A stretch of DNA of 10,338 nucleotides, from NCBI GenBank assembly GCA_018827845.1, contig JAHJXC010000030.1, forward strand, positions 1 through 10,338. The letters are read 5' to 3'. This DNA comes from Patescibacteria group bacterium. Its GTDB lineage: Bacteria > Patescibacteriota > Minisyncoccia > UBA9983. This document shows positions 1 to 6,562 of the stretch, piece by piece (the first letter of the stretch is position 1; the number at the start of each line of letters is the position of its first letter). The notes below the pieces were generated by a model. The model worked only from the letters and a program-made list of their open reading frames with translations, did not search any database and was not told where the DNA came from. Both the position numbers and the translations under genes were made by a program.

Positions 1-321
1 AGGAATACATAACTGGGGGCCTAATATAACATCCACTCTTACTGCTCTTGATAATGCCTCTTCAATTTCTTTCAAGAAGCCCTGAGAAAGGTAATATCTG
101 GGATTACCTTCACCTCCTACTATCAAGATTCTTTTTTTTGCTGATTGAAAAGCTTCTTTTGTCCATGTAATGCCCGCTTCTACGGGTTGATTTTGAAGTC
201 TTTCCCGAGATGGGACTCCTCTCATTAATATATCAAGAAAGAGTAGGAGAAAGGGAAAGAGAGAGAGTACTAATATTATCGTTACTATCATATAGTCCTT
301 GAAAAAATTTGCTTCCATCAT
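1..321 (-). CDS. Partial membrane-anchored protein, possibly PLD-like (5' part only)
   Basis: An open frame of 107 codons starts at the ATG at 319-321 and runs off the left edge, so the C-terminus is missing. The start is supported by a near-perfect SD, TAAGGAGG at 328-335, six bases upstream; a second ATG follows directly at 316-318. Residues about 10-32 are a strongly hydrophobic membrane segment preceded by few charges, then an arginine-rich stretch. From about residue 55 the pattern is alpha/beta, with a strand (RILIVGG), a helix (GFLKEIEEALSRA) and a second strand (VDVILGP). This resembles the first half of a phospholipase D-like repeat, but the HKD motif would lie beyond the edge, so that assignment is only a suggestion. 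It has its own promoter downstream of ftsW. Confidence is high that it is a gene and low for its function. Confidence 0.75.
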   Translation of the reverse strand, partial: MMEANFFKDYMIVTIILVLSLFPFLLLFLDILMRGVPSRERLQNQPVEAGITWTKEAFQSAKKRILIVGGEGNPRYYLSQGFLKEIEEALSRAVRVDVILGPQLCIP

Positions 322-379
322 ACCTAACCTCCTTATTCAATTTTAAAGGTGCTTTTGATGATTGATTCTCTTTAAATCT

Positions 380-409
380 ATTATATAACGCGATTCTCTT
401 CAACGTCAA
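380..409 (-). promoter_or_regulatory. Sigma70-type promoter of the left-edge gene
   Basis: Reading the minus strand, TTGACG (404-409) and TATAAT (380-385) are separated by 18 bases. The predicted transcription start is near 373, giving a leader of about 50 bases before the ATG at 321. The -35 hexamer abuts a 13-bp tandem repeat whose units also contain TTGAC. The promoter implies that the left-edge gene is transcribed separately from ftsW. Confidence 0.55.
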
Positions 410-436
410 CGTGGCAGGTCAACGTGGCAGGTTGAC
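405..436. repeat. 13-bp tandem direct repeat with flanking inverted hexamer
   Basis: GTCAACGTGGCAG occurs twice head to tail (405-417 and 418-430) and is followed by GTTGAC (431-436), the reverse complement of the first six bases of the unit. The array can therefore form a short stem with either copy. It lies between the ftsW 3' end and the promoter of the left-edge gene and supplies TTGAC motifs to that promoter region. Confidence 0.7.
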
Positions 437-442
437 ATTGTT

Positions 443-465
443 GTTTGGAGATTGAATCTCCAAAC
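443..465. repeat. Perfect 11-bp inverted repeat just after the ftsW stop
   Basis: The arms are 443-453 (GTTTGGAGATT) and 455-465 (AATCTCCAAAC) around a single central base at 454. The repeat begins one base beyond the ftsW stop codon (467-469). On the transcript it would fold into a hairpin at the end of the division operon. No T-run follows on the minus strand, so it is not a canonical intrinsic terminator; it could stabilise the 3' end, bind a protein, or end transcription by another route. Confidence 0.6.
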
Positions 466-466
466 A

Positions 467-1558
467 TTACCCGTTTTTGGAGATGTTGAGCAATATACCC
501 ATGCTGGCGAGGGCCATTGCAAGCGCTGAACCGCCCTGGCTGATGAAAATCAAAGGCAATCCAGTCAGAGGCACAATGCCGATTATTGATCCGATATTGA
601 TAAATGACTGGATTATTATCAGCATAACAATTCCCGAACCCAAGAGTCTGGCAAAGGAATCAGGGGAGCGCATAACTATCCGAAAACCGCGATAAAGAAA
701 AAAAAGAAATAATCCCAATAAAAATAAACTTCCTATAAAGCCAAACTCTTCTGCAAAAACAGCGAAAATTGAATCACCTATGGGCTCGGGAAGATAATTG
801 AATTTCTGAATACTCATTCCAAATCCCCTGCCAAAAATTCCTCCTGATCCAATGCCAATCAATGACTGCCTAAGCTGATATCCTATGCCCTGCGGATCAA
901 CAGAAGGATTTAAAAAAACAGTTACTCTGGACATGGCATGCGGTTTTATAAGTATCAAAACATAAAGAACAGCCACGCCTAAAAAAATCAATAAAGCAAC
1001 TTGGCTGAATCTGCCTCCAGCCACAAAGAACATAAGCGCGGCAGTAATAGCTATAACACCCAAGGTGCCGATATCCGGCTCTAAAACCAAAAGCGCACCG
1101 ACAAAACCAGTGATAATCAAAAAAGGAAGAAAACCAAACTTGAACGATTTGACATCATCCTTGCGGCTGCTAAGCCAGGATGCGAGATAGATGATGAAAG
1201 CAAATTTCAAGATTTCTGACGGCTGGAAAGTGAAAGATCCAAAACTGATCCAGCGTTTTGCTCCTCCATGGCTAAAACCAAGATGTGGTTCAAAAACCAA
1301 AAGCATAAGCAGAAAAGAAAAAATAAAGAGCGGCAGAGCGAATCTTTTCCATTTTTTGTAATGGATTCTACTGGCTATCAAGAAAAGAACAATGCCTGGA
1401 CCTAACCCAAGGGCCATTTGTTTAATGACAATGCTGGAAAAACTGGCTCCTTCCCGGCTCAATAAACCCATGGAAGCAGAAACAAGAATGAAAAGGCCGG
1501 CCAATATCATAAGGCAAACGGTTATCAGAAAAACTTTGTCATAATTTTTATTTCTCAT
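467..1558 (-). CDS. ftsW: SEDS peptidoglycan glycosyltransferase FtsW
   Basis: A 363-residue polytopic membrane protein of the SEDS family, which polymerises lipid II into septal glycan strands together with a class B PBP. Visible family signatures are GGAKRW (98-103), FQPSEILK (111-118), LEPDIGT (159-165), the long extracytoplasmic segment with YQLRQSLIGIGSGG (227-240), LPEPIGDSIFAVFAEEFG (256-273) containing the conserved Asp262 region, and PLTGLP...GGSAL (330-346). About ten hydrophobic segments fit the family fold and the length is normal. FtsW is preferred over RodA because the gene directly follows ftsI, with five bases between the ftsI stop and this ATG. The usual PLPFISYGGSS near the C-terminus reads PLIFISQGGSA here, a mild divergence. 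There is no clear SD; translation is probably coupled to ftsI. Confidence 0.92.
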   Translation of the reverse strand: MRNKNYDKVFLITVCLMILAGLFILVSASMGLLSREGASFSSIVIKQMALGLGPGIVLFLIASRIHYKKWKRFALPLFIFSFLLMLLVFEPHLGFSHGGAKRWISFGSFTFQPSEILKFAFIIYLASWLSSRKDDVKSFKFGFLPFLIITGFVGALLVLEPDIGTLGVIAITAALMFFVAGGRFSQVALLIFLGVAVLYVLILIKPHAMSRVTVFLNPSVDPQGIGYQLRQSLIGIGSGGIFGRGFGMSIQKFNYLPEPIGDSIFAVFAEEFGFIGSLFLLGLFLFFLYRGFRIVMRSPDSFARLLGSGIVMLIIIQSFINIGSIIGIVPLTGLPLIFISQGGSALAMALASMGILLNISKNG

Positions 1559-1563
1559 ATTAA

Positions 1564-3273
1564 TTATCTATCCGGCGGAACTTGATAATAATTTAATAAA
1601 AATTTAGTAATGTTCATAAACGGTTCTGTTAAAGAATGAGATGCGTAGCGCACTCCCTGCGGTTTTGACAGAAACAAGAAGGTTAAAAATCTTGCATCAA
1701 AGGCAGGGGCGTACCCGAAAAAAGTGTGAGTATATTCACTTTCGCTATATCCTCCTTCTCTTGCCCCGGAAATCTGGGCTGTTCCTGTTTTAGCAGCAAC
1801 AGTATAATGCTCCATTTTATAAATTCCTCCCAAAAGCGCTTCATCCACCACTCTGACAAGCATTCTGCTAATTTCTTCTGATGTTTCTTTTTTTAAGACC
1901 TGGCGGCGCTCATTTTTTTCTGTAATTTTTTCTATTCCTTCTTCCGGTTTTATTTTTTCAACAACATAAGGCGTCATCAATATGCCGCCATTAGCAAGAG
2001 TTGAAAGAGCCGCGGCCATTTCAATCGGCGTTACAGCAATGCCCTGGCCAAAAGAAGCAGTGGCAAATTCAATATCCCGGCCGCTGTCCAAATTGGAAAT
2101 TAATCCTGTAATTTCATCAGGCAAGTCAATGCCGGTCTTTTCTCCCAGGCCGTAATTGATTATATATTCTTTGAATTTTTCCTTGCCCAATTTTTGCATA
2201 ACAAAAACAGCGCCTGTATTAAGAGATTGATTCAGAACCTCCTGCATATTTACGACTCCTCTGGCTTTGGCGTCATAGTTTTCAATTCTTTTATTGTTTA
2301 AGACAACATATCCCTTATCGTCATAAGTAGTCTCAGGAATAATTTTATTCTGATCCAGGGCAGCAGCCAGAGTCAATGGCTTCATAATAGAACCCATTTC
2401 AAAAACATTCTGAGTAATTGGATTTAGAAATAATGATAAATCTTTTTCTTCCCCATAATAATTGGGGTTAAAATCGGGTTTTACAGCCATGGCCAATATT
2501 TTCCCGGTCCGCGGATCTATTACCAGCCCGCCGGCCATCTCTGCTTCGTATTTTTCAAGAGTGGCTTGCAAGGAATTTTCTAAAAAATTTTGCGCCTCCG
2601 GATCAATGGTTAAAACAATGTCTCCTTTTAGCGAAGTGCCGGAAATGACTTTTTTAATATCCATAATAATTTCTGCAAACGAATTGGCTATGAACTCTCC
2701 TTCGTCTCCTCTTCCTAAAACAGATTCATAAAATTTTTCCAACCCGTATCTTCCTTCCAATTTATCTCCGTTATATCCTACAAAACCTAAAACCCTTGAG
2801 GCCAAGTTGGCTCCAGGATAAAAACGCCATCTTTCAGAATAAACATTCACTCCTTTCAATCCTAACTTTTTTATTTCCTCTCCATTTTCTCTGCTGATTT
2901 TATGGGCTATTTCCTCATAAATGTCGTCTTTTTTGTCAACGCTTTTGAAAAATAAGTCTTTGTCTAAATCTATAATTTGCGAAAGTTTATCGCATATCTC
3001 TTCTGGATTTTCTATTAATTTCGGGTTGATAGCCAGCAAAAATCCCTCTTTTATAGCGGCGGCTGAAATCAATTGGCCGTTTTTATCCTTGAAAAAGATT
3101 GACCCCCTGTCAAAATATTGGGCAGGAGAAGCAAAATACTGCTGATTCGCAAGTTCTTTATAATAATCATGGCGGACAACTTGAACAAAAAAAAGGCGCG
3201 TTAGAATAACCGATCCAAAGATAAAAAGAAGGATATAAATAATCCTGATACGAAAAACAAAATTGTCCTTCAT
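1564..3273 (-). CDS. ftsI: Class B penicillin-binding protein, septal transpeptidase FtsI (PBP3)
   Basis: A 569-residue D,D-transpeptidase that cross-links septal peptidoglycan. It has a single N-terminal membrane segment (about 8-30), then the pedestal domain beginning with FDRGSIFFKDKNG (54-66) and containing RWRFYPGANLASRVLGFVG (148-166). The transpeptidase domain follows, with all three active-site motifs: S295-x-x-K298 (GSIMKP), S350-L-N352, and K495-T-G-T498 (AAKTGTAQ). Length and order match the FtsI/PBP2b family, and no PASTA repeats are seen at the C-terminus. The pedestal is full length, in contrast to the PBP2 in this window. Six bases separate it from the upstream ftsL-like gene and five from ftsW, so the genes are co-transcribed. 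The ATG at 3273 has no recognisable SD; translational coupling is likely. Confidence 0.95.
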   Translation of the reverse strand: MKDNFVFRIRIIYILLFIFGSVILTRLFFVQVVRHDYYKELANQQYFASPAQYFDRGSIFFKDKNGQLISAAAIKEGFLLAINPKLIENPEEICDKLSQIIDLDKDLFFKSVDKKDDIYEEIAHKISRENGEEIKKLGLKGVNVYSERWRFYPGANLASRVLGFVGYNGDKLEGRYGLEKFYESVLGRGDEGEFIANSFAEIIMDIKKVISGTSLKGDIVLTIDPEAQNFLENSLQATLEKYEAEMAGGLVIDPRTGKILAMAVKPDFNPNYYGEEKDLSLFLNPITQNVFEMGSIMKPLTLAAALDQNKIIPETTYDDKGYVVLNNKRIENYDAKARGVVNMQEVLNQSLNTGAVFVMQKLGKEKFKEYIINYGLGEKTGIDLPDEITGLISNLDSGRDIEFATASFGQGIAVTPIEMAAALSTLANGGILMTPYVVEKIKPEEGIEKITEKNERRQVLKKETSEEISRMLVRVVDEALLGGIYKMEHYTVAAKTGTAQISGAREGGYSESEYTHTFFGYAPAFDARFLTFLFLSKPQGVRYASHSLTEPFMNITKFLLNYYQVPPDR

Positions 3274-3279
3274 AAATTA

Positions 3280-3594
3280 TTAGCGCTGGGCGACAGTGGT
3301 CTGGCGAACCGCAAAATCACCCTTTTTTTGCTCAACAAATCCTAAGGAACGTGCGTAATCCAAATCAACCTCGTCAATGAGCTTAAGATAATTTTCTTCC
3401 AATTGCTGATATTGAAAACTGATAGTTTGAAAATGTTTTGTATTGTTATTTTTATTTATTATTTGAAAAATAGTGGTTCCTGCAAAATAAACATATAAAA
3501 TTCCAATCATAATTATGGCAATCATAATCAAGCCAAAAATCTTTTTCTGGTTTTCCATCTCTTTTGATGAAATTGTTTTAATTGCCCTTACCAT
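3280..3594 (-). CDS. ftsL: FtsL-like small bitopic division protein
   Basis: This encodes 104 residues with one membrane segment (about 19-38), a short cytoplasmic N-terminus and an extracytoplasmic part with a helix likely to form a coiled coil (about 55-77, FQYQQLEENYLKLIDEV). It ends with DLDYARSLGFVEQKK, reminiscent of the FtsL/DivIC pattern after the coiled coil. FtsL proteins link FtsQ/FtsB to FtsI/FtsW and are poorly conserved. The call rests on topology, size and position between rsmH and ftsI, where FtsL normally lies. The chosen ATG at 3594 overlaps the rsmH end by 17 bases. An alternative ATG at 3558 would give 92 residues without overlap and keeps the whole membrane segment; neither start has a good SD. 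Confidence 0.7.
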   Translation of the reverse strand: MVRAIKTISSKEMENQKKIFGLIMIAIIMIGILYVYFAGTTIFQIINKNNNTKHFQTISFQYQQLEENYLKLIDEVDLDYARSLGFVEQKKGDFAVRQTTVAQR

Positions 3595-4483
3595 ATTTTT
3601 CTATTGCTCTTAGTTTTGCGCTTCGCGAAGAAGAATTTGATATTATTTCTTCTTGTGATGGAATTATTGGTTTTTTTGTTAAAATCAATAATTCTTCTTT
3701 TTTTGATTTTTCCTTGAAAAAGTTCTTAACGATTCTGTCTTCTAGTGAATGAAAAGATATTACAACCAATCTTGATTCAGCAGATAATAATTTCCATACC
3801 TTGCTTAACCCTTCTTCTATGGCATTCAATTCATCATTTACGGCTATGCGCAGTGCTTGGAAAGTTTTAGTGCAGCAGTTTAATCGCTGATTATTTCTGT
3901 AAAAAGACGGTACGCTTAATCTTATTATTTCTGACAGGTCAAATGTTGTTTTTATTTCTTTTCTTTCCCGGATATCAACAATATTTTTTGCAATCCGCCT
4001 GCTAAATCTTTCTTCTCCGTATTTATACAAAATGTCTGTAATATCTTTTTCGCTCCATTTATTGACAATATCTTGAGCAATAAGGTCAGTGCTGTTTATG
4101 TCTGACTTGTAAGTCATAAGAAGCGGTTCGTTTTTTTGGAAAGTGAATCCCCTGCCAGATTCTTCTAGTTGCAGCATGCTCGTTCCAAGATCGAAGATAG
4201 CGCCATCTATTTTTTCTATATTATTATTTTTTAAAAGTTCATCTAAATTCCTAAAATTTCCGTTTATCAAAATTACATTATTTTTGAGATTTGAGATTTG
4301 AGATTTGAGATTTTCAAGAATCACCGCATCCTGATCAATTCCTATAAGTGTTCCTGTTTTGCCAATCTTTTGCATTATTGCCTCTGCATGTCCTCCCCCG
4401 TCAATTGTTGCATCCAGAATAATATCGCCCGGTTCGGGTTTCAAATATTCTATTACTTCTTTTAAAAGAACCGGGGTATGCAT
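3578..4483 (-). CDS. rsmH: 16S rRNA (cytosine1402-N4)-methyltransferase RsmH (MraW)
   Basis: A 301-residue SAM-dependent methyltransferase that modifies C1402 in the decoding centre of 16S rRNA. Signatures seen: N-terminal HTPVLLKEV (2-10), SAM-binding DATIDGGGHAEAI (24-36), GIDQD (48-52), FDLGTSMLQLEESGRGFTF (97-115), KTFQALRIAVNDEL (206-219), VISFHSLEDRIVKNFF (241-256) and the terminal SSSRSAKLRAIEK (284-296). The usual PLDMRM is replaced by PLLMTY. Residues 58-68 are encoded by a 7-bp tandem repeat without altering the expected length of that helix. It starts three bases after the mraZ stop; a TAGGAG at 4495-4500, 11 bases upstream, may serve as a distant SD. It is the second gene of the dcw cluster. 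Confidence 0.95.
   Translation of the reverse strand: MHTPVLLKEVIEYLKPEPGDIILDATIDGGGHAEAIMQKIGKTGTLIGIDQDAVILENLKSQISNLKNNVILINGNFRNLDELLKNNNIEKIDGAIFDLGTSMLQLEESGRGFTFQKNEPLLMTYKSDINSTDLIAQDIVNKWSEKDITDILYKYGEERFSRRIAKNIVDIRERKEIKTTFDLSEIIRLSVPSFYRNNQRLNCCTKTFQALRIAVNDELNAIEEGLSKVWKLLSAESRLVVISFHSLEDRIVKNFFKEKSKKEELLILTKKPIIPSQEEIISNSSSRSAKLRAIEKYGKGN
4284..4311. repeat. Four tandem TTGAGAT heptamers inside rsmH
   Basis: Units at 4284-4290, 4291-4297, 4298-4304 and 4305-4311 are identical. Because 7 is not a multiple of 3, the array is read through all three phases and encodes a seven-residue period (NLKSQIS, then NLK again). It falls in the helix after the GIDQD motif and causes no net length change relative to ordinary RsmH proteins as I recall them. 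Confidence 0.9.
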
Positions 4484-4486
4484 GTT

Positions 4487-4921
4487 TTAATATACTCCTA
4501 GCTCCCCTAATTTTTCTGCCAGCATGTCAGTTTGTTTTTCAATACGTTCTTTGTATGATTCCCAATTTTCTTCATTCCATATTTCCAGCCGTTTATGAAC
4601 GCCGACTATGACAACTTTTTCTTTAAGGCCGGCAAATTCTTTCAAGTTGTCAGGAATCAAGATTCTGCCCAAAGAGTCTAGTTCTACGTCTGTTGCCCCT
4701 GAGAGGAAAAGGCGGACGAAGTTTCGGGTGTCAGCTGAGCCGGTCGGAAGCTCGCTGAGTTTTTCGGCCACCTTTTCCCACTCTGGCATCGGATAAGCAA
4801 AGAGGCATTGGTCCAATCCTCTAGTAATAACAACTTTGTCTCCTATTTCTTTTCTAAATTTGGCTGGAATAGCCATTCTTTTCTTAGGATCAAGGCTGTG
4901 TTTATATTCTCCTATAAGCAT
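4487..4921 (-). CDS. mraZ: Transcriptional regulator MraZ
   Basis: A 144-residue MraZ with two AbrB-like swapped-hairpin repeats. The first carries SLDPKKRMAIPAKFR (9-23) and the second ELDSLGRILIPDNLKEF (80-96); these are the family's Dx(K/G)Rxx(I/L)P motifs. It ends with a charged helical tail. MraZ forms ring-shaped oligomers that bind short direct repeats upstream of its own gene and control the dcw cluster. Here the leader contains repeated GTGG motifs in the expected place, reaching within nine bases of the start. The ATG at 4921 has no SD. It is the first gene of the division operon, three bases before rsmH, and length and context are typical. Confidence 0.94.
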   Translation of the reverse strand: MLIGEYKHSLDPKKRMAIPAKFRKEIGDKVVITRGLDQCLFAYPMPEWEKVAEKLSELPTGSADTRNFVRLFLSGATDVELDSLGRILIPDNLKEFAGLKEKVVIVGVHKRLEIWNEENWESYKERIEKQTDMLAEKLGELGVY

Positions 4922-4929
4922 ATTTTAAG

Positions 4930-4968
4930 TTATCCACATTATCCACATAGTTATCCACAATTCACCAC
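4930..4968. promoter_or_regulatory. Direct-repeat operator in the mraZ leader: MraZ boxes and/or DnaA boxes
   Basis: Exact TTATCCACA occurs at 4930-4938, 4939-4947 and 4951-4959 (plus strand). In the direction of mraZ these read GTGGATAA, and a further GTGG lies at 4965-4968. The GTGG cores are spaced 9, 12 and 10 bases apart, close to one helical turn. MraZ operators in other bacteria are short GT-rich direct repeats about 10 bp apart just upstream of mraZ, so this fits autoregulation. The same nonamer is also the consensus DnaA box. Both readings remain open. Confidence 0.65.
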
Positions 4969-4977
4969 TTTATTAAC

Positions 4978-5006
4978 ACTATACACCACTTCCCTATATT
5001 TTCCAA
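4978..5006 (-). promoter_or_regulatory. Candidate promoter of the mraZ-ftsW operon
   Basis: Minus-strand TTGGAA (5001-5006, four of six consensus bases) and TATAGT (4978-4983, five of six) are 17 bases apart. The predicted start near 4971 would place the repeat boxes at 4930-4968 immediately downstream of it, where a bound protein could block initiation. The -35 overlaps the tail of the lysS terminator. Confidence 0.4.
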
Positions 5007-5034
5007 AACAAAAACTGTGGATAACTTCCACAGT
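5005..5034 (-). terminator. Intrinsic terminator of lysS containing a TTATCCACA box
   Basis: On the minus strand the stem ACTGTGG (5028-5034) and CCACAGT (5014-5020) encloses a seven-base loop and is followed by TTTTGTTTT (5005-5013). The hairpin lies 28 bases beyond the lysS stop. Loop and 3' arm together contain an exact TTATCCACA (5016-5024, minus strand), the fourth copy in this intergenic region. Confidence 0.65.
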
Positions 5035-5038
5035 CAAT

Positions 5039-5059
5039 ATTAGAAATTAGAAATTAGAA
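5039..5059. repeat. Three tandem ATTAGAA heptamers after lysS
   Basis: Units at 5039-5045, 5046-5052 and 5053-5059 are identical and a partial ATT follows. The array starts four bases beyond the lysS stop codon (5063-5065), before the terminator hairpin. It has the same 7-bp period as the array inside rsmH but a different unit. Confidence 0.85.
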
Positions 5060-5062
5060 ATT

Positions 5063-6526
5063 TTATTTTGGTTTTAAAGTTGGAAAAAGTATTACTTCGC
5101 GGATGTTGTGGGTGTCTGTTAAAAGCATTATTAGCCGGTCTATGCCAATGCCCAGCCCGCTGGCTAAAGGCATGCCATATTCCATTGCCTCAAGATAATC
5201 CTCATCGCTCGGAGAAATCTCTTTTTCCCCTCTTTCTTTAGCTTTATCTTGCTCTACAAATCTCTCCTTTTGATCAATTGGATCATTGAGTTCGGAAAAG
5301 CCATTTACAACTTCCAGCCCCCCTATTATTAACTGAAACCTGTCAATTAAATTATTCTCCTTTGATTTTCTTTTGGCTAAAGGAGAAGTGCCAACAGGAT
5401 AATCAATAACAAAAGTCGGCTGGATTATTTTTGGCCGGCACAGTTTTTTAAAAAGATTGTCCATTATCTTTTCTTTTGTTTCAAAATCCCTTACATCTAT
5501 GCCAAATTGTTTTGCTTTTAAGGCTATATCTTCCCTGCTGGAATTTGCAGGGTCTAGAAGAAGGGCGTATTTTTTTAAGACATCATAATAACTAAGAATA
5601 TTAAACTTTTTTGACATTGAGATTTTGTTGCCATTAAATTCTATGTCATTTTTGCCTAAAATTTTCTTTGTAATTGCTTTTATGCCTTTTTCTATAAACT
5701 TCTGCAGATATTGAGCATCTCTGTATGCCTCATATACTTCTATCATTGTAAACTCCGGATTATGCGTGGCATCGATTCCTTCATTTCTGAAACTTCTGCC
5801 TATTTCATAAACTTTTGTTATTCCTCCGATTAACAACTCCTTTAGATAAAGCTCCGGCGCAATGCGCAGGTATAAATCAATATCAAGAGCATTGTGGTGA
5901 GTTGTAAATGGTTCTGCCAAGGCGCCTCCAGCCACTAGTTGCAATATTGGCGTCTCCACTTCCAAAAAACCTTCTTTGTCCAGAAAATTTCTTATCTCAG
6001 AAATTATTTTGGAACGCAGTAAAAATCTTTTTTTGACTTCCTTGTTCATTAGTAAATCCAAATAGCGCTTTCTGAAACGCTCCTCTGTATCTTGTAATCC
6101 ATACCACTGTGCTGGCAACGGTCTTAAACTTTTGGCTGACATTCTCCATTGGGAAACTTTAATAGTTTTTTCTTTTTTCTTTGTGACAAAAAAACTACCC
6201 TTGAGTTCTACAAAATCGCCCATGTCAACTGTTTCTCTAAAAAGAGAAAACTGCTCCTCACCTGCCTCATCTTTTTTTAGATACGCCTGCATTTGGCTGG
6301 AGCCGTCATTTATATCAAAAAAGATTGAACCGCCATGTTCTCTTATGGCCATTATTCTGCCAACCACATAGGAATGTTTTTTCTTTTTTGAAAGTTTGGA
6401 AAAATCCTTAAGGACCTCGGAAATCAAAAAATCACGGCTCACAGAAACCGGGTAAGGATCAACTCCTTTTTCTTTAAGAATCTCTAATTTTTTAATCCGT
6501 TCGTTGCGAATATCTTCAAGACTCAT
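5063..6526 (-). CDS. lysS: Lysyl-tRNA synthetase, class II
   Basis: A 487-residue cytosolic enzyme that charges tRNA-Lys. The N-terminal anticodon-binding OB-fold (about 52-130) includes VVGRIMAIREHGGSIFFDI (54-72). The class II catalytic core follows: motif 1 around RSKIISEIRNFLDKEGFLEV (171-190) with ETP (191-193), motif 2 with FRNEG (246-250) and HNPEFTMIEVYEAY (255-268), and motif 3 GLGIGIDRLIMLLTD (457-471). LVAGGALAEPFTTHHN (197-212) and YLRIAPELYLKELL (219-232) are also typical of LysRS. Length is normal for bacterial LysS. It has its own promoter, whose -10 box lies only seven bases from the ATG, so the message may be leaderless, and it ends at an intrinsic terminator, so it is probably not part of the dcw operon downstream. 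Confidence 0.97.
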   Translation of the reverse strand: MSLEDIRNERIKKLEILKEKGVDPYPVSVSRDFLISEVLKDFSKLSKKKKHSYVVGRIMAIREHGGSIFFDINDGSSQMQAYLKKDEAGEEQFSLFRETVDMGDFVELKGSFFVTKKKEKTIKVSQWRMSAKSLRPLPAQWYGLQDTEERFRKRYLDLLMNKEVKKRFLLRSKIISEIRNFLDKEGFLEVETPILQLVAGGALAEPFTTHHNALDIDLYLRIAPELYLKELLIGGITKVYEIGRSFRNEGIDATHNPEFTMIEVYEAYRDAQYLQKFIEKGIKAITKKILGKNDIEFNGNKISMSKKFNILSYYDVLKKYALLLDPANSSREDIALKAKQFGIDVRDFETKEKIMDNLFKKLCRPKIIQPTFVIDYPVGTSPLAKRKSKENNLIDRFQLIIGGLEVVNGFSELNDPIDQKERFVEQDKAKERGEKEISPSDEDYLEAMEYGMPLASGLGIGIDRLIMLLTDTHNIREVILFPTLKPK

Positions 6527-6533
6527 AGATATT

Positions 6534-6562
6534 ATTATAATATTTTACTAATAAAAAGTAAA
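6534..6562 (-). promoter_or_regulatory. lysS promoter, predicting a leaderless or near-leaderless mRNA
   Basis: Minus-strand TTTACT (6557-6562) and perfect TATAAT (6534-6539) are 17 bases apart. Seven bases separate TATAAT from the lysS ATG (6524-6526), so transcription would begin at or just before the start codon, leaving no room for an SD. The -35 lies in the T-rich tail of the upstream terminator. Confidence 0.55.

Noticed and set aside
443-465. Canonical intrinsic terminator for ftsW
   Set aside because: The inverted repeat is perfect but lacks a T-run on the minus strand and has a one-base centre, so I list it only as a repeat.
477-695. Plus-strand open frame antisense to ftsW (and similar ones antisense to ftsI, lysS and mrdA)
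   Set aside because: These are shadows of strongly supported conserved genes on the minus strand.
4808-5050. An 80-codon plus-strand open frame across the mraZ 5' end and spacer
   Set aside because: No SD or promoter, a composition without a recognisable fold, and it runs over the repeat boxes and terminator of minus-strand genes.
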